Assembly: GCA_964486145.1 (NCBI GenBank)
Contig: CAZAMT010000286.1
Coordinates: 1-5,414, forward strand
Length of the DNA stretch: 5,414 nt
Reading direction: 5' to 3'
Source of the DNA: CAZAMT01 sp964486145
GTDB taxonomy: Bacteria > Bacteroidota > Bacteroidia > Bacteroidales > JAAAOM01
Shown here piece by piece: positions 1 through 5,414 of the stretch. Position 1 is the first letter of the stretch. Each line of letters opens with the position of its first letter. The notes under the pieces are model-generated. The model did no database searches and was not told where the DNA came from. It saw only the letters and a list, made by a program, of their open reading frames with translations. Both the position numbers and the translations under genes were made by a program.

Positions 1-1
1 A

Positions 2-100
2 TTTGCAGGAAAATCAAATCGTGATGAGATAACTGTAAAGCTTGCCAGGTGGATGGTTACCTTTCTTTCGGCAAAGAAAGTGAGAGAAAAGATGGAGTAG
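2..100 (+). CDS. Possible 3' end of an unidentified gene (partial)
   Basis: An open frame enters from the left edge of the window and ends at TAG (98-100), giving 32 C-terminal residues that begin FAGKSNRDEI and end VREKME. I do not recognise the family. The last third of the peptide (VTFLSAKK) is encoded by a perfect hairpin at 61-80. The true gene may therefore have been extended by, or may run into, a palindromic repeat. The frame could also be open by chance at this short length. Nothing about function can be said without upstream sequence. Confidence 0.4.
   Translation, partial: FAGKSNRDEITVKLARWMVTFLSAKKVREKME
61..80. repeat. Perfect 8-bp hairpin, REP-like
   Basis: CTTTCTTT (61-68) and AAAGAAAG (73-80) are perfect reverse complements around a CGGC loop. 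It lies within the last codons of the possible partial gene at the left edge. No T-run follows, so it does not look like an intrinsic terminator. A short perfect stem with a fixed GC loop at a gene end is typical of dispersed palindromic repeats. Whether it is repeated elsewhere in the genome cannot be seen here. Confidence 0.5.
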
Positions 101-138
101 TCATTTTTCTATAACCTTGATTTTTGTTTCATTATACT

Positions 139-188
139 TAGCGAAGCGATCGCATAGCCTGTCCCGCTTTTGCGGGAAACGTAGCGAA
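139..188. repeat. Compound palindromic repeat unit (REP-like)
   Basis: A GC-rich island in AT-rich non-coding DNA. It contains the 8-bp palindrome GCGATCGC (146-153) and a 6-bp perfect hairpin, TCCCGC (162-167) with GCGGGA (172-177) around TTTT. These are bracketed by two direct copies of TAGCGAA (139-145 and 182-188). The abrupt change in composition and the nested symmetry suggest a dispersed intergenic repeat or a small structured RNA segment. No protein frame explains it. Confidence 0.4.
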
Positions 189-199
189 TAAAAAAAAGT

Positions 200-249
200 A
201 AAAGCCCTTGCGGCTTGAGCAAAAAATAAAACTGGCCGGTTTTTTCCGG
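200..249. terminator. Stem-loops with T-run, possible terminator
   Basis: Two adjacent palindromes lie here. AAGCC (202-206) pairs with GGCTT (212-216) around a 5-nt loop. A near-perfect AT-flanked palindrome, AAAAC..GGCC..GTTTT (228-243), runs into six T (240-245), and CCGG (236-239) can also pair with CCGG (246-249) across those T. A palindrome with A-run and T-run flanks fits a (possibly bidirectional) intrinsic terminator downstream of the left-edge gene. The distance from the stop at 100 is about 130 bases and the stems are short, so the call is tentative. Otherwise 101-340 shows no gene. Confidence 0.35.
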
Positions 250-365
250 ACATCAATGATATATTTATTCTTTATCTATTTAATAGTCTCATTTACAGAT
301 TTTTTATAAAAAATTCAAGCCATGCAAAAAACTTATTTATAATGCCGTGGTTTGGGGAATCGGGG

Positions 366-499
366 GTAATGTCGTTTAGTTAACGCTGTCAAGTCTATAG
401 ACGTTGACAGGTTTGGTCCTGCAGACTTGTCAGCGTGCGAAGCTCCTGACAACGTCGAACAATTAAGAATAATATTTTTTACTTAACTAAACGACATTA
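366..499. mobile_element. MITE (134 bp) with 17-bp TIRs and 10-bp target duplication
   Basis: TAATGTCGTTTAGTTAA (367-383) is repeated as a perfect reverse complement at 483-499. The element is flanked by direct copies of GGAATCGGGG at 356-365 and 500-509, the expected target-site duplication. If base 500 is counted in the element, the duplication is 9 bp. The interior has no coding capacity, so this is a non-autonomous miniature inverted-repeat element that needs a transposase in trans. It interrupts the pseudogene and puts a TAG (377-379) into its frame. A 9-10 bp duplication is compatible with an IS4-type transposase among other families; I cannot assign the parent. The intact TIRs and perfect target copies suggest insertion later than, or late in, the decay of the host gene. 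Confidence 0.9.
383..456. repeat. Interlocking inverted repeats inside the MITE
   Basis: Four related arms are present. Local pairing gives two hairpins. In the first, CTGTCAA (386-392) pairs with TTGACAG (404-410) around the perfect palindrome GTCTATAGAC (393-402), with one bulged G. In the second, GAC-TTGTCAG (424-433) pairs with CTGACAA-c-GTC (446-456), with one bulged C. Long-range pairing gives an alternative: 383-396 with 423-436 (14 bp, one mismatch) and 400-411 with 445-456 (12 bp, one mismatch). In that alternative the second stem starts in the loop of the first. The two arrangements use the same bases and are largely mutually exclusive. Confidence 0.8.
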
Positions 500-873
500 G
501 GAATCGGGGCTCATCATATTGAAACCATCAAAGCATGTGTTGATGCCGGCTTCAATCCCTAAGAAACCATTGATTGCATGGAAACACTCGAACAGCCATG
601 AATTGCATTTAGAGTTATAGCCGCGGGTTCCATTCATCCAGGGGAAGTATTCAGGTATGCATTTGAAAAGGGTGCTGATATCGTTTGCGCAGAAATGCAT
701 GATTTCCAATTGGTAGGAGATGTAAACATCGCTTATGATGTAATGCGGGAAGACTTATCAAATGTGAGAAAACGTGCCTGGAGAGCATGATGTTCTGCGT
801 ATTTTCAGATCAATGCTTTTAAAAATTAATCTACTTTTAACTTCAGGCCTGTGTTACTTTGCCAGTATCACCT

Positions 874-881
874 TAATTTTG
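874..881 (+). promoter_or_regulatory. Candidate -7 element (TAnnTTTG) for the small membrane protein
   Basis: TAATTTTG matches the Bacteroidota sigma-ABfr -7 consensus TAnnTTTG and lies 19 bases before the TTG start codon. It implies transcription from about 886-890 and a very short leader. No convincing -33 TTTG/TTG occurs at the usual distance; the nearest TTTG (858-861) is too close. Confidence 0.4.
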
Positions 882-900
882 CAGTCAAATAATAACAATA

Positions 901-1155
901 TTGACAATTTTTGAATTTATAGGATGGTTAGGTGCTGTGTTTTACATCGGTGCATATTTTCTTCTCAGCATAAATATGCTCAAGGCTGAAAAGCCATTTT
1001 ACCATGTATTGAATGCTCTGGGCGCTTTATGCTTAATTATCAATGCTCTGGCAATAAACGACTCACCAAATTTCTTTATAAATTTTATATGGATGGTGAT
1101 AGCCTTTGTCACTGTATATAGAATTGTATATTCCAGCAGGAAACAAAAAGTTTAG
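901..1155 (+). CDS. Small three-helix membrane protein, CBU_0592-like
   Basis: An 84-residue hydrophobic protein with three predicted transmembrane helices at about residues 5-27 (starting FIGWLGAVFYIGAYF), 34-53 (starting NALGALCLIINAL) and 57-78 (starting FFINFIWMVIAFV). The C-terminus is short and basic (SSRKQKV). The opening GWLGAVFYIGAYFLLS and the central LNALGALCLIINA resemble the small CBU_0592-type membrane family, whose function is unknown. Length fits that family. The start is inferred to be TTG at 901: no in-frame ATG precedes the first helix, upstream codons are ATA/ACA, and starting at the next ATG would delete helix 1. It stands alone, after a pseudogene, and converges on the tetR-like gene with 14 bp between stop codons. 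No obvious terminator separates the two, so they may read into each other. Confidence 0.78.
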   Translation: MTIFEFIGWLGAVFYIGAYFLLSINMLKAEKPFYHVLNALGALCLIINALAINDSPNFFINFIWMVIAFVTVYRIVYSSRKQKV

Positions 1156-1169
1156 CGGGTATATATTAT

Positions 1170-1769
1170 CTAATTTCTATTGATTCCCAGTAATTCAAGG
1201 GTGTAATTCCGGTAGTTTTCAAGTCGGGTATTTAAAATTTCCTTGTCCTTAAACATGCTTAAATAATAGTATGACCCATCCACCATTACATAAATAACAT
1301 CTGTCGTCTGGTCAATATCATTTAGTTCTATTACATTATTGTCACAAGCCGAGGCGAGTGCCTGACGCAATAACCTGCGAAGGTTATCATGCAATTCCTT
1401 GTATACTTTTTTTATTTTTTTATCCCTGAAAGTTTGTGCATAAAATGAATAAAATACACCATCATCAATATATTTGTTCCATTTTCTTGAGAATAAATTG
1501 TCAACCAAAGCAATCACTTTTTCCGTGGTATCAATATTCTCTCCATCTACTATAAAAATATTACTGTAACGCTCCAGAATGTATTCTACAAAACAATAAA
1601 TCATTTCATCCCGACTATTGAAATAATGCAGCACCAGGCTTGGATTGATGTTCATATGTTTGGCTACTTTTGCTATGGAAGTGTTTTCAACCCCCTCTTT
1701 TTTTGCAACTGTATAAAAAGCTTTTATTATCTCTTTTTGTCTGATATCTTTTAAACTTTTTCTTCCCAT
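1170..1769 (-). CDS. TetR/AcrR-family transcriptional regulator
   Basis: A 199-residue protein, the usual length for the family. The N-terminal TetR DNA-binding domain spans about residues 8-55. The recognition segment SIAKVAKHMNINPSLVLHYF (31-50) is followed by NSRDEM, the signature of the TetR helix-turn-helix and start of helix 4. Residues about 60-199 form the helical ligand and dimerisation part, which is too variable to predict an effector. Members usually act as dimeric repressors that release DNA on binding a small molecule. It starts at ATG 1769-1767 on the minus strand; the MGRKS opening is normal for the family. It is divergent from the SusC-type receptor gene across 323 bp, which suggests autoregulation and control of the receptor operon. 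A palindrome lies about 40-50 bp upstream of its start. No adjacent efflux pump or enzyme indicates a different target. Confidence 0.9.
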   Translation of the reverse strand: MGRKSLKDIRQKEIIKAFYTVAKKEGVENTSIAKVAKHMNINPSLVLHYFNSRDEMIYCFVEYILERYSNIFIVDGENIDTTEKVIALVDNLFSRKWNKYIDDGVFYSFYAQTFRDKKIKKVYKELHDNLRRLLRQALASACDNNVIELNDIDQTTDVIYVMVDGSYYYLSMFKDKEILNTRLENYRNYTLELLGINRN

Positions 1770-1807
1770 TGTAACGGTTTTATTATAATCTTAACATAGA
1801 AAGCACA

Positions 1808-1818
1808 GTGCAGTGCAC
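1808..1818. promoter_or_regulatory. Palindrome, candidate TetR operator
   Basis: GTGCA-G-TGCAC is a perfect 11-bp palindrome, and CAGTG is also repeated in tandem at 1806-1815. It lies 39-49 bp upstream of the tetR-like start codon, just downstream of a -7-like element read on the minus strand (1824-1832). A repressor bound here would block tetR transcription. It is GC-rich in an otherwise very AT-rich region. Operator function is inference from symmetry and position. Confidence 0.4.
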
Positions 1819-1823
1819 CTTAT

Positions 1824-1832
1824 CAAATTATA
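1824..1832 (-). promoter_or_regulatory. Candidate -7 region for tetR-like gene
   Basis: On the minus strand this reads TATAATTTG, one base longer than the consensus TAnnTTTG. It would start transcription near 1812-1820, overlapping the palindrome at 1808-1818. No clear -33 element is visible, so the call is weak. Confidence 0.3.
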
Positions 1833-2024
1833 AAAAAATGTGTATGAAGCCACATATTTTTTTTTGGTATTGAATCAGGAAATTTACGTGAAAAAATGAT
1901 AAAAAAACAATTTTCTAAAGTAAAGTAACATCCTAAAAATCATATTAATTTATTCTTACCAATATATGAAATTTCTTTTAAATAATTCGCTATACTCACT
2001 GATAAATTTAAGATATAAATAAAC

Positions 2025-2034
2025 TGAACATTCA
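2025..2034. promoter_or_regulatory. TGAA-CA-TTCA dyad, second candidate operator
   Basis: TGAA and TTCA are inverted around CA, 21 bases upstream of the best susC -7 element (2056-2063). That places the dyad at or next to the -33 region. TGAA/TTCA half-sites occur in some TetR-family operators, so a repressor could occlude the receptor promoter here. The dyad is short and may be chance in AT-rich DNA. Confidence 0.3.
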
Positions 2035-2055
2035 ATCAATTTAAATTTTGGTCTT

Positions 2056-2063
2056 TAAATTTG
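2056..2063 (+). promoter_or_regulatory. Candidate -7 element (TAnnTTTG) for susC-like gene
   Basis: TAAATTTG matches the Bacteroidota -7 consensus and lies 29 bases before the ATG. It predicts a leader of roughly 20 nt that includes an A-rich stretch (2079-2086) in place of a Shine-Dalgarno sequence. The 9-mer TTTAAATTT occurs twice, at 2040-2048 and 2054-2062. No good -33 TTTG is seen. The rest of 1770-2092 is AT-rich and non-coding. Confidence 0.45.
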
Positions 2064-2092
2064 TCATGGAATTTACCTAAAAAAACCATTTT

Positions 2093-5000
2093 ATGAAAAT
2101 CAGTTACTACAAAAAATCGAGATGCAATTTTCACAGGATGAGAGTAGCATTAGTATTAAGTGTTGTGATGCTGGGAATATATTCAGCAGTTGCAATGGCA
2201 CAACAAGTTGAACTTACAGGAAAAGTTGTTGATGCCGGGGAAGGATCGCCACTGATTGGTGCGAGTATTGTAAAAAAAGGAACAACCCAGGGAACAATTA
2301 CCGATCTTGATGGTAGTTTCACGCTGGCTTTAAATACGGGGGATCAGTTGGTTGTTTCTTATATTGGTTATGTTAGTAAAGAAATAGAGGTAAACGGTGA
2401 AGAAAACCTGACCGTACCGCTCGAACCGGATTTAAAAAGTCTTGACGAAGTAGTGGTTGTTGGTTACGGTACCCAAAAGCGTGTTAATATCTCAGGAGCT
2501 GCCGATCAGGTGGACAGTAAACAACTCGCCAGCCGCCCTATTTCAAGTATTTCCCAGGGACTACAGGGAGCTGTTCCTAACCTGAACATCGATTATTTAA
2601 GTGGTGAACCGGGAGCTGCTGCAAAGATTAACATTCGTGGATTAACCTCCATCAATGAAGGAGAACCGTTAATCCTAATCGATGGTGTCCCTTCAGATGC
2701 CATGGACCTTAACCGAATTGCTCCCGAAGATGTTGAAAACATCTCGGTATTGAAAGATGCTGCTTCTGCAGCAATCTACGGAGCCCGGGCAGCTTTTGGG
2801 GTTATATTAATTACCACCAAAACAGGTCATAATAAAGGTATAAATATCAGTTATACCAATAATTTTTCATGGGACAAACCCACCATTTTGCCGGATAAGA
2901 TTACGGATCCGTACATTTACCTTCGGTTAAGGGAAACCTCAACAGACAACACCCCATGGGACAACCAAAATTACAGCGATGAAACATACCAATGGGCAAA
3001 AGAGCGCTCTGAAAATCCTGAATCTTCACCTGGCGTTCGCATAAATCCCAATGATGAAACTACCTGGGAATACATGGGTAACCGTGACTGGACACATTAT
3101 TTTTTGGATGATTACACATTCTCTCAAAAACACCATATGTCCATCAACGGTGGCAGTGAAAACACATCGTATTATATTTCTGCTGGCTATGACCGTCAAA
3201 ACGGAGCACTGAGCATAGCAGATGATTTATTTGACAGGTATAGCTTGCGAAGCAGAGTGAATTATAAACCAAATAAATGGTTGCAAATTGGCAATAATAC
3301 CCTGCTTACCAATACAAATCGAACGGAGCCATCATATCTCGATATGTGGACATTGTATAATTTCCATCCCAATGAATGGGATCAAAATCCTGATGGAACC
3401 TGGGCAAATACAACGGTTGGGCGCACCGGAGCACAGTTAACTGAAGGTGGTAACTCCGAAAGGCAATACAATGGCATACAAACTACATTTACTGGCCAAG
3501 CCTCTTTCCTTGCAGATATGATTCGAATAAACACCGATTTTACGTTTAAAAAGGGATTGACTGATTATGATTATTTTGTAAACAAATATAATATTGGTTA
3601 CGGGCCTGATGATGTTAGAGAAAACGGACAAAATTATGCTTATCGAAGCTCTACAAATGAGAACTATACCGTTTTTAATATGTATGCCACATTCAATAAA
3701 AACGTTGGACAAAACCATCAACTAACTGCTATTGCAGGATATAACCAGGAAAGTGACCGTTACGCATGGTTTAAAGCGGAGCGGGACAATGTGATTTCAG
3801 CTTCCCTTCCTACCATTGGCCTGGCTACAGGTGAGGCTCAGGTAGATGAAAAAATCAGTGAGTGGGCCATACGGGGTGCTTTTTACAGGTTAAATTATAT
3901 TTTACTTGATCGCTATATTTTAGAATTCAATGGTAGATATGATGGATCTTCCAAATTCCCGGAAGATAAACGTTTTGGTTTTTTCCCATCAGCTTCTGCT
4001 GCCTGGAGAATTGATCGTGAAAACTTTATGTCAAATGCTGATTTTATAAGTAACTTAAAAATAAGAGGTTCTTACGGCTCACTGGGAAACCAGATGGTTG
4101 ATGAATATGGATACATTTCATCCATGCAAACAACAACAGCAAATTACATTATTGGTGATCGGTTACCTCAACGAGTTTTACCACCCGGTCTGGTATCTCC
4201 TAATTATACGTGGGAACAGGTAGAAACTGTTAATGCCGGGTTAGATATAGGGTTTTTCCAAAACCGGCTCTCGTTAAATGCTGACGTTTATACCCGGGAC
4301 ACCAAGGGAATGCTTACCCAGGGTAAAGACCTGCCCGATGTGCTTGGTGCAGCAGAACCCGACGAAAATGCGGCAGATTTGCGAACGAAAGGATGGGAAT
4401 TTTCTCTTGCATTTAAAAACAATTTCAGCTTAGCCGGTAAAACCCTTTTCTTCGATTCCCGATTTATTATTTCAGACAGCCGTTCGGAAATCACCAGCTT
4501 TGATAACCCGAATGGTGACCTGAATCAGTATTACGAAGGAAAAGAACTCGGTGAAATATGGGGACTTGAAAGTAATGGTATGTTTAAAAACAATGAAGAA
4601 ATCGGGCAATTGGATCAATCAGCATTAATACCCTGGGGTGCACTTGCCATAGTTCCGGGATGGCCAAAATACGTTGACCAGGATGGAAATGGAGCCATTG
4701 AAACTGGTTTAACCCTCGATGATCCTAAAGATTTGAAGGTTATTGGGAACATTACACCTCGTTATCGTTTTGGTATCAACCTGAACTTTAACTGGAACGG
4801 TTTTGACTTACGTACCTTCTTCCAGGGAATTGGAAAACGTGATTATTATCCACTGGATTATTTATACTGGGGCTTTTATCAACAGCCGTATGCCGGTGGT
4901 TACAAACACCTTACAGATTTTTACCGACCAACAGACGATAGTGATGTAGATCGTGCGAAGCATTCCCAAGCTTACATTGACGCCGGCCTGGCTGAAGCGA

Positions 5001-5383
5001 ATACGGATGCTAAGTACCCGATTCTTCAGGCCTGGCTTGCCGATCGTAATCTTGGTGAACGTGTTGATCAGGCCAAAGGATTAGCTATCCCTCAAACCGA
5101 GTACCTGTTAAATGCCGGTTATTTGCGGCTTAAGAACCTGACACTGGGTTACACCCTGCCCGCTTCGTTAACCAACAGAATTAATGTTGGTAGCATCCGG
5201 ATATTTGTGAGTGGAGAAAACCTCTATGAATGGTCAGAAATAAAAGAATACTTCGATCCGGAAGCAATTAACGACATCACTGTAAAATATAATCCGGGTG
5301 CAAATCCAGGTCGTGCAGATGGCAAAGGATATGCTTATCCATATCAACGCAGGTACTCATTCGGTATTAATGTTAACTTTTAA
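2093..5383 (+). CDS. SusC/RagA-type TonB-dependent outer-membrane receptor
   Basis: A 1096-residue protein, complete and typical in length. Domain order: signal peptide (about 1-36, hydrophobic core VALVLSVVMLGIYSAVA, likely cut after AMA); carboxypeptidase-D-regulatory-like domain (about 40-113, from LTGKVVDAGEGSPLIGASI through YIGY); TonB-box-like LDEVVVVGYG (117-126); plug domain (about 130-245, with GLQGAVPNLNI, NIRG at 180-183, DGVP at 197-200, and SVLKDAASAAIYGARA); then a 22-strand-type barrel to the C-terminal aromatic end YSFGINVNF. The SusC family imports glycans, peptides or other large nutrients across the outer membrane with TonB energy and a SusD lipoprotein lid. Substrate cannot be assigned here. 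No STN domain precedes the plug, so signalling to an anti-sigma factor is not expected. An internal ATG at 2138 (Met16) would also leave a good signal peptide; I keep the first ATG because such leaders are common in SusC proteins. A probable susD start follows 25 bp later, and the divergent TetR-like gene is the likely local regulator. Confidence 0.96.
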   Translation: MKISYYKKSRCNFHRMRVALVLSVVMLGIYSAVAMAQQVELTGKVVDAGEGSPLIGASIVKKGTTQGTITDLDGSFTLALNTGDQLVVSYIGYVSKEIEVNGEENLTVPLEPDLKSLDEVVVVGYGTQKRVNISGAADQVDSKQLASRPISSISQGLQGAVPNLNIDYLSGEPGAAAKINIRGLTSINEGEPLILIDGVPSDAMDLNRIAPEDVENISVLKDAASAAIYGARAAFGVILITTKTGHNKGINISYTNNFSWDKPTILPDKITDPYIYLRLRETSTDNTPWDNQNYSDETYQWAKERSENPESSPGVRINPNDETTWEYMGNRDWTHYFLDDYTFSQKHHMSINGGSENTSYYISAGYDRQNGALSIADDLFDRYSLRSRVNYKPNKWLQIGNNTLLTNTNRTEPSYLDMWTLYNFHPNEWDQNPDGTWANTTVGRTGAQLTEGGNSERQYNGIQTTFTGQASFLADMIRINTDFTFKKGLTDYDYFVNKYNIGYGPDDVRENGQNYAYRSSTNENYTVFNMYATFNKNVGQNHQLTAIAGYNQESDRYAWFKAERDNVISASLPTIGLATGEAQVDEKISEWAIRGAFYRLNYILLDRYILEFNGRYDGSSKFPEDKRFGFFPSASAAWRIDRENFMSNADFISNLKIRGSYGSLGNQMVDEYGYISSMQTTTANYIIGDRLPQRVLPPGLVSPNYTWEQVETVNAGLDIGFFQNRLSLNADVYTRDTKGMLTQGKDLPDVLGAAEPDENAADLRTKGWEFSLAFKNNFSLAGKTLFFDSRFIISDSRSEITSFDNPNGDLNQYYEGKELGEIWGLESNGMFKNNEEIGQLDQSALIPWGALAIVPGWPKYVDQDGNGAIETGLTLDDPKDLKVIGNITPRYRFGINLNFNWNGFDLRTFFQGIGKRDYYPLDYLYWGFYQQPYAGGYKHLTDFYRPTDDSDVDRAKHSQAYIDAGLAEANTDAKYPILQAWLADRNLGERVDQAKGLAIPQTEYLLNAGYLRLKNLTLGYTLPASLTNRINVGSIRIFVSGENLYEWSEIKEYFDPEAINDITVKYNPGANPGRADGKGYAYPYQRRYSFGINVNF

Positions 5384-5408
5384 ACTCAACATCACAAATT
5401 TTAAACAC

Positions 5409-5414
5409 ATGAAA
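5409..5414 (+). CDS. Probable start of susD-like lipoprotein gene (partial)
   Basis: ATGAAA begins 25 bp after the susC stop, preceded by an A-rich AT stretch, and is cut by the window edge. SusC genes are almost always followed immediately by a SusD/RagB gene encoding the surface substrate-binding lipoprotein, and MK- is the usual beginning of such lipoproteins. The call rests on position and convention; only two codons are visible. Confidence 0.6.

Larger units (their letters stand above)
341..790 (+). pseudogene. Degraded gene fragment, probable TIM-barrel-like family, split by a MITE
   Basis: One reading frame holds coherent protein sequence on both sides of an inserted element. It reads NAVVWGIG before the insertion. 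After it come GAHHIETIKACVDAGFNP, a TAA stop (560-562), ETIDCMETLEQP, a TGA stop (599-601), and IAFRVIAAGSIHPGEVFRYAFEKGADIVCAEMHDFQLVGDVNIAYDVMRED, ending at TGA (788-790). From memory this resembles the C-terminal half of a conserved, mostly hypothetical, TIM-barrel-like family of Bacteroidota, Planctomycetes and Verrucomicrobia. There the end reads roughly KPWIAFKVLAAGAI..GFRYAFENGADFICVGMFDFQ. In that alignment TGA 599-601 sits where a Trp codon is expected (TGG to TGA), and residues seem missing around the TAA, so I infer an internal deletion. No start codon or N-terminal half is visible; the frame is open leftward only to 287. Removing the insertion plus one target copy (366-509, 144 bp) restores the frame. 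Family assignment is recollection; gene death is directly visible. Confidence 0.72.

Noticed and set aside
146..153. GCGATCGC, identical to the cyanobacterial HIP1 octamer
   Set aside because: A single occurrence in Bacteroidota-type DNA; more likely part of the local palindromic repeat than evidence of cyanobacterial origin.
404..409. TTGACA inside the MITE, resembling a sigma-70 -35 box
   Set aside because: No matching TATAAT lies at 16-18 bp, Bacteroidota use different promoter elements, and the bases are explained as a hairpin arm.
366..499. CRISPR-like or tRNA-like structure
   Set aside because: There are no regularly spaced identical direct repeats and no tRNA arms; inverted symmetry with terminal repeats and a target duplication explains the segment.
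497..709. 70-codon open frame on the minus strand
   Set aside because: It is antisense to the pseudogene, whose plus-strand frame carries coherent family-like protein sequence; the minus frame starts and ends without family features and overlaps the MITE end.
1838..1865. ATGTG/CACAT stem followed by nine T, terminator-like
   Set aside because: The stem is only 5 AT-rich bp with an 8-nt loop and lies between two divergent promoters, where no transcript should end; likely chance in AT-rich DNA.
2131..2322. Minus-strand open frame within the susC gene, and similar ones at 3437-3721 and 4288-4494
   Set aside because: All are shadows of the long, clearly genuine SusC frame, with no separate leader or recognisable protein.

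Overview
The window looks like chromosomal DNA from a member of the Bacteroidota, probably a Marinilabiliales/Prolixibacteraceae-type marine or sediment organism. The phylum call rests on a full-length SusC/RagA-type outer-membrane receptor, an AT-rich leader without a clear Shine-Dalgarno sequence, and TAnnTTTG promoter elements. The lower ranks are a guess from protein flavour, not something the sequence proves.

Layout. Bases 1-100 hold the possible 3' end of a rightward gene that I cannot identify. Bases 61-250 are non-coding or nearly so and carry a cluster of short palindromes: an 8-bp hairpin at 61-80, a 6-bp GC hairpin at 162-177, a 5-bp one at 202-216 and a CCGG palindrome with a T-run at 228-249. 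They resemble REP-type repeats and terminators. Bases 341-790 are the remains of a protein gene, degraded by two in-frame stops, a probable internal deletion and loss of its 5' part. It is also split by a compact 134-bp MITE at 366-499 with 17-bp perfect terminal inverted repeats and a 10-bp target duplication. A small three-helix membrane protein (901-1155, TTG start) follows. It converges with a TetR-family regulator (1769-1170, minus strand), leaving only 14 bp between the stop codons.

The regulator is divergent from a 1096-residue SusC-like TonB-dependent receptor (2093-5383). The 323-bp divergent intergenic region contains a palindrome near the likely tetR start site (1808-1818). It also contains a TGAA/TTCA dyad (2025-2034) just upstream of the likely susC -7 element. 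The final bases, ATGAAA at 5409, are most likely the start of the partner SusD lipoprotein gene, 25 bp after susC.

How it works together. The right-hand half is the start of a SusC/SusD nutrient-uptake locus. The substrate cannot be told from this window. Instead of the ECF-sigma/anti-sigma pair or hybrid two-component regulator often seen beside such loci, the adjacent regulator is a TetR repressor-type protein, so control by a small effector is a reasonable inference. The left half is a decaying region invaded by a non-autonomous element. I see no evidence of a wholly new system. The best leads are the MITE with its alternative folds and the TetR-susC arrangement.
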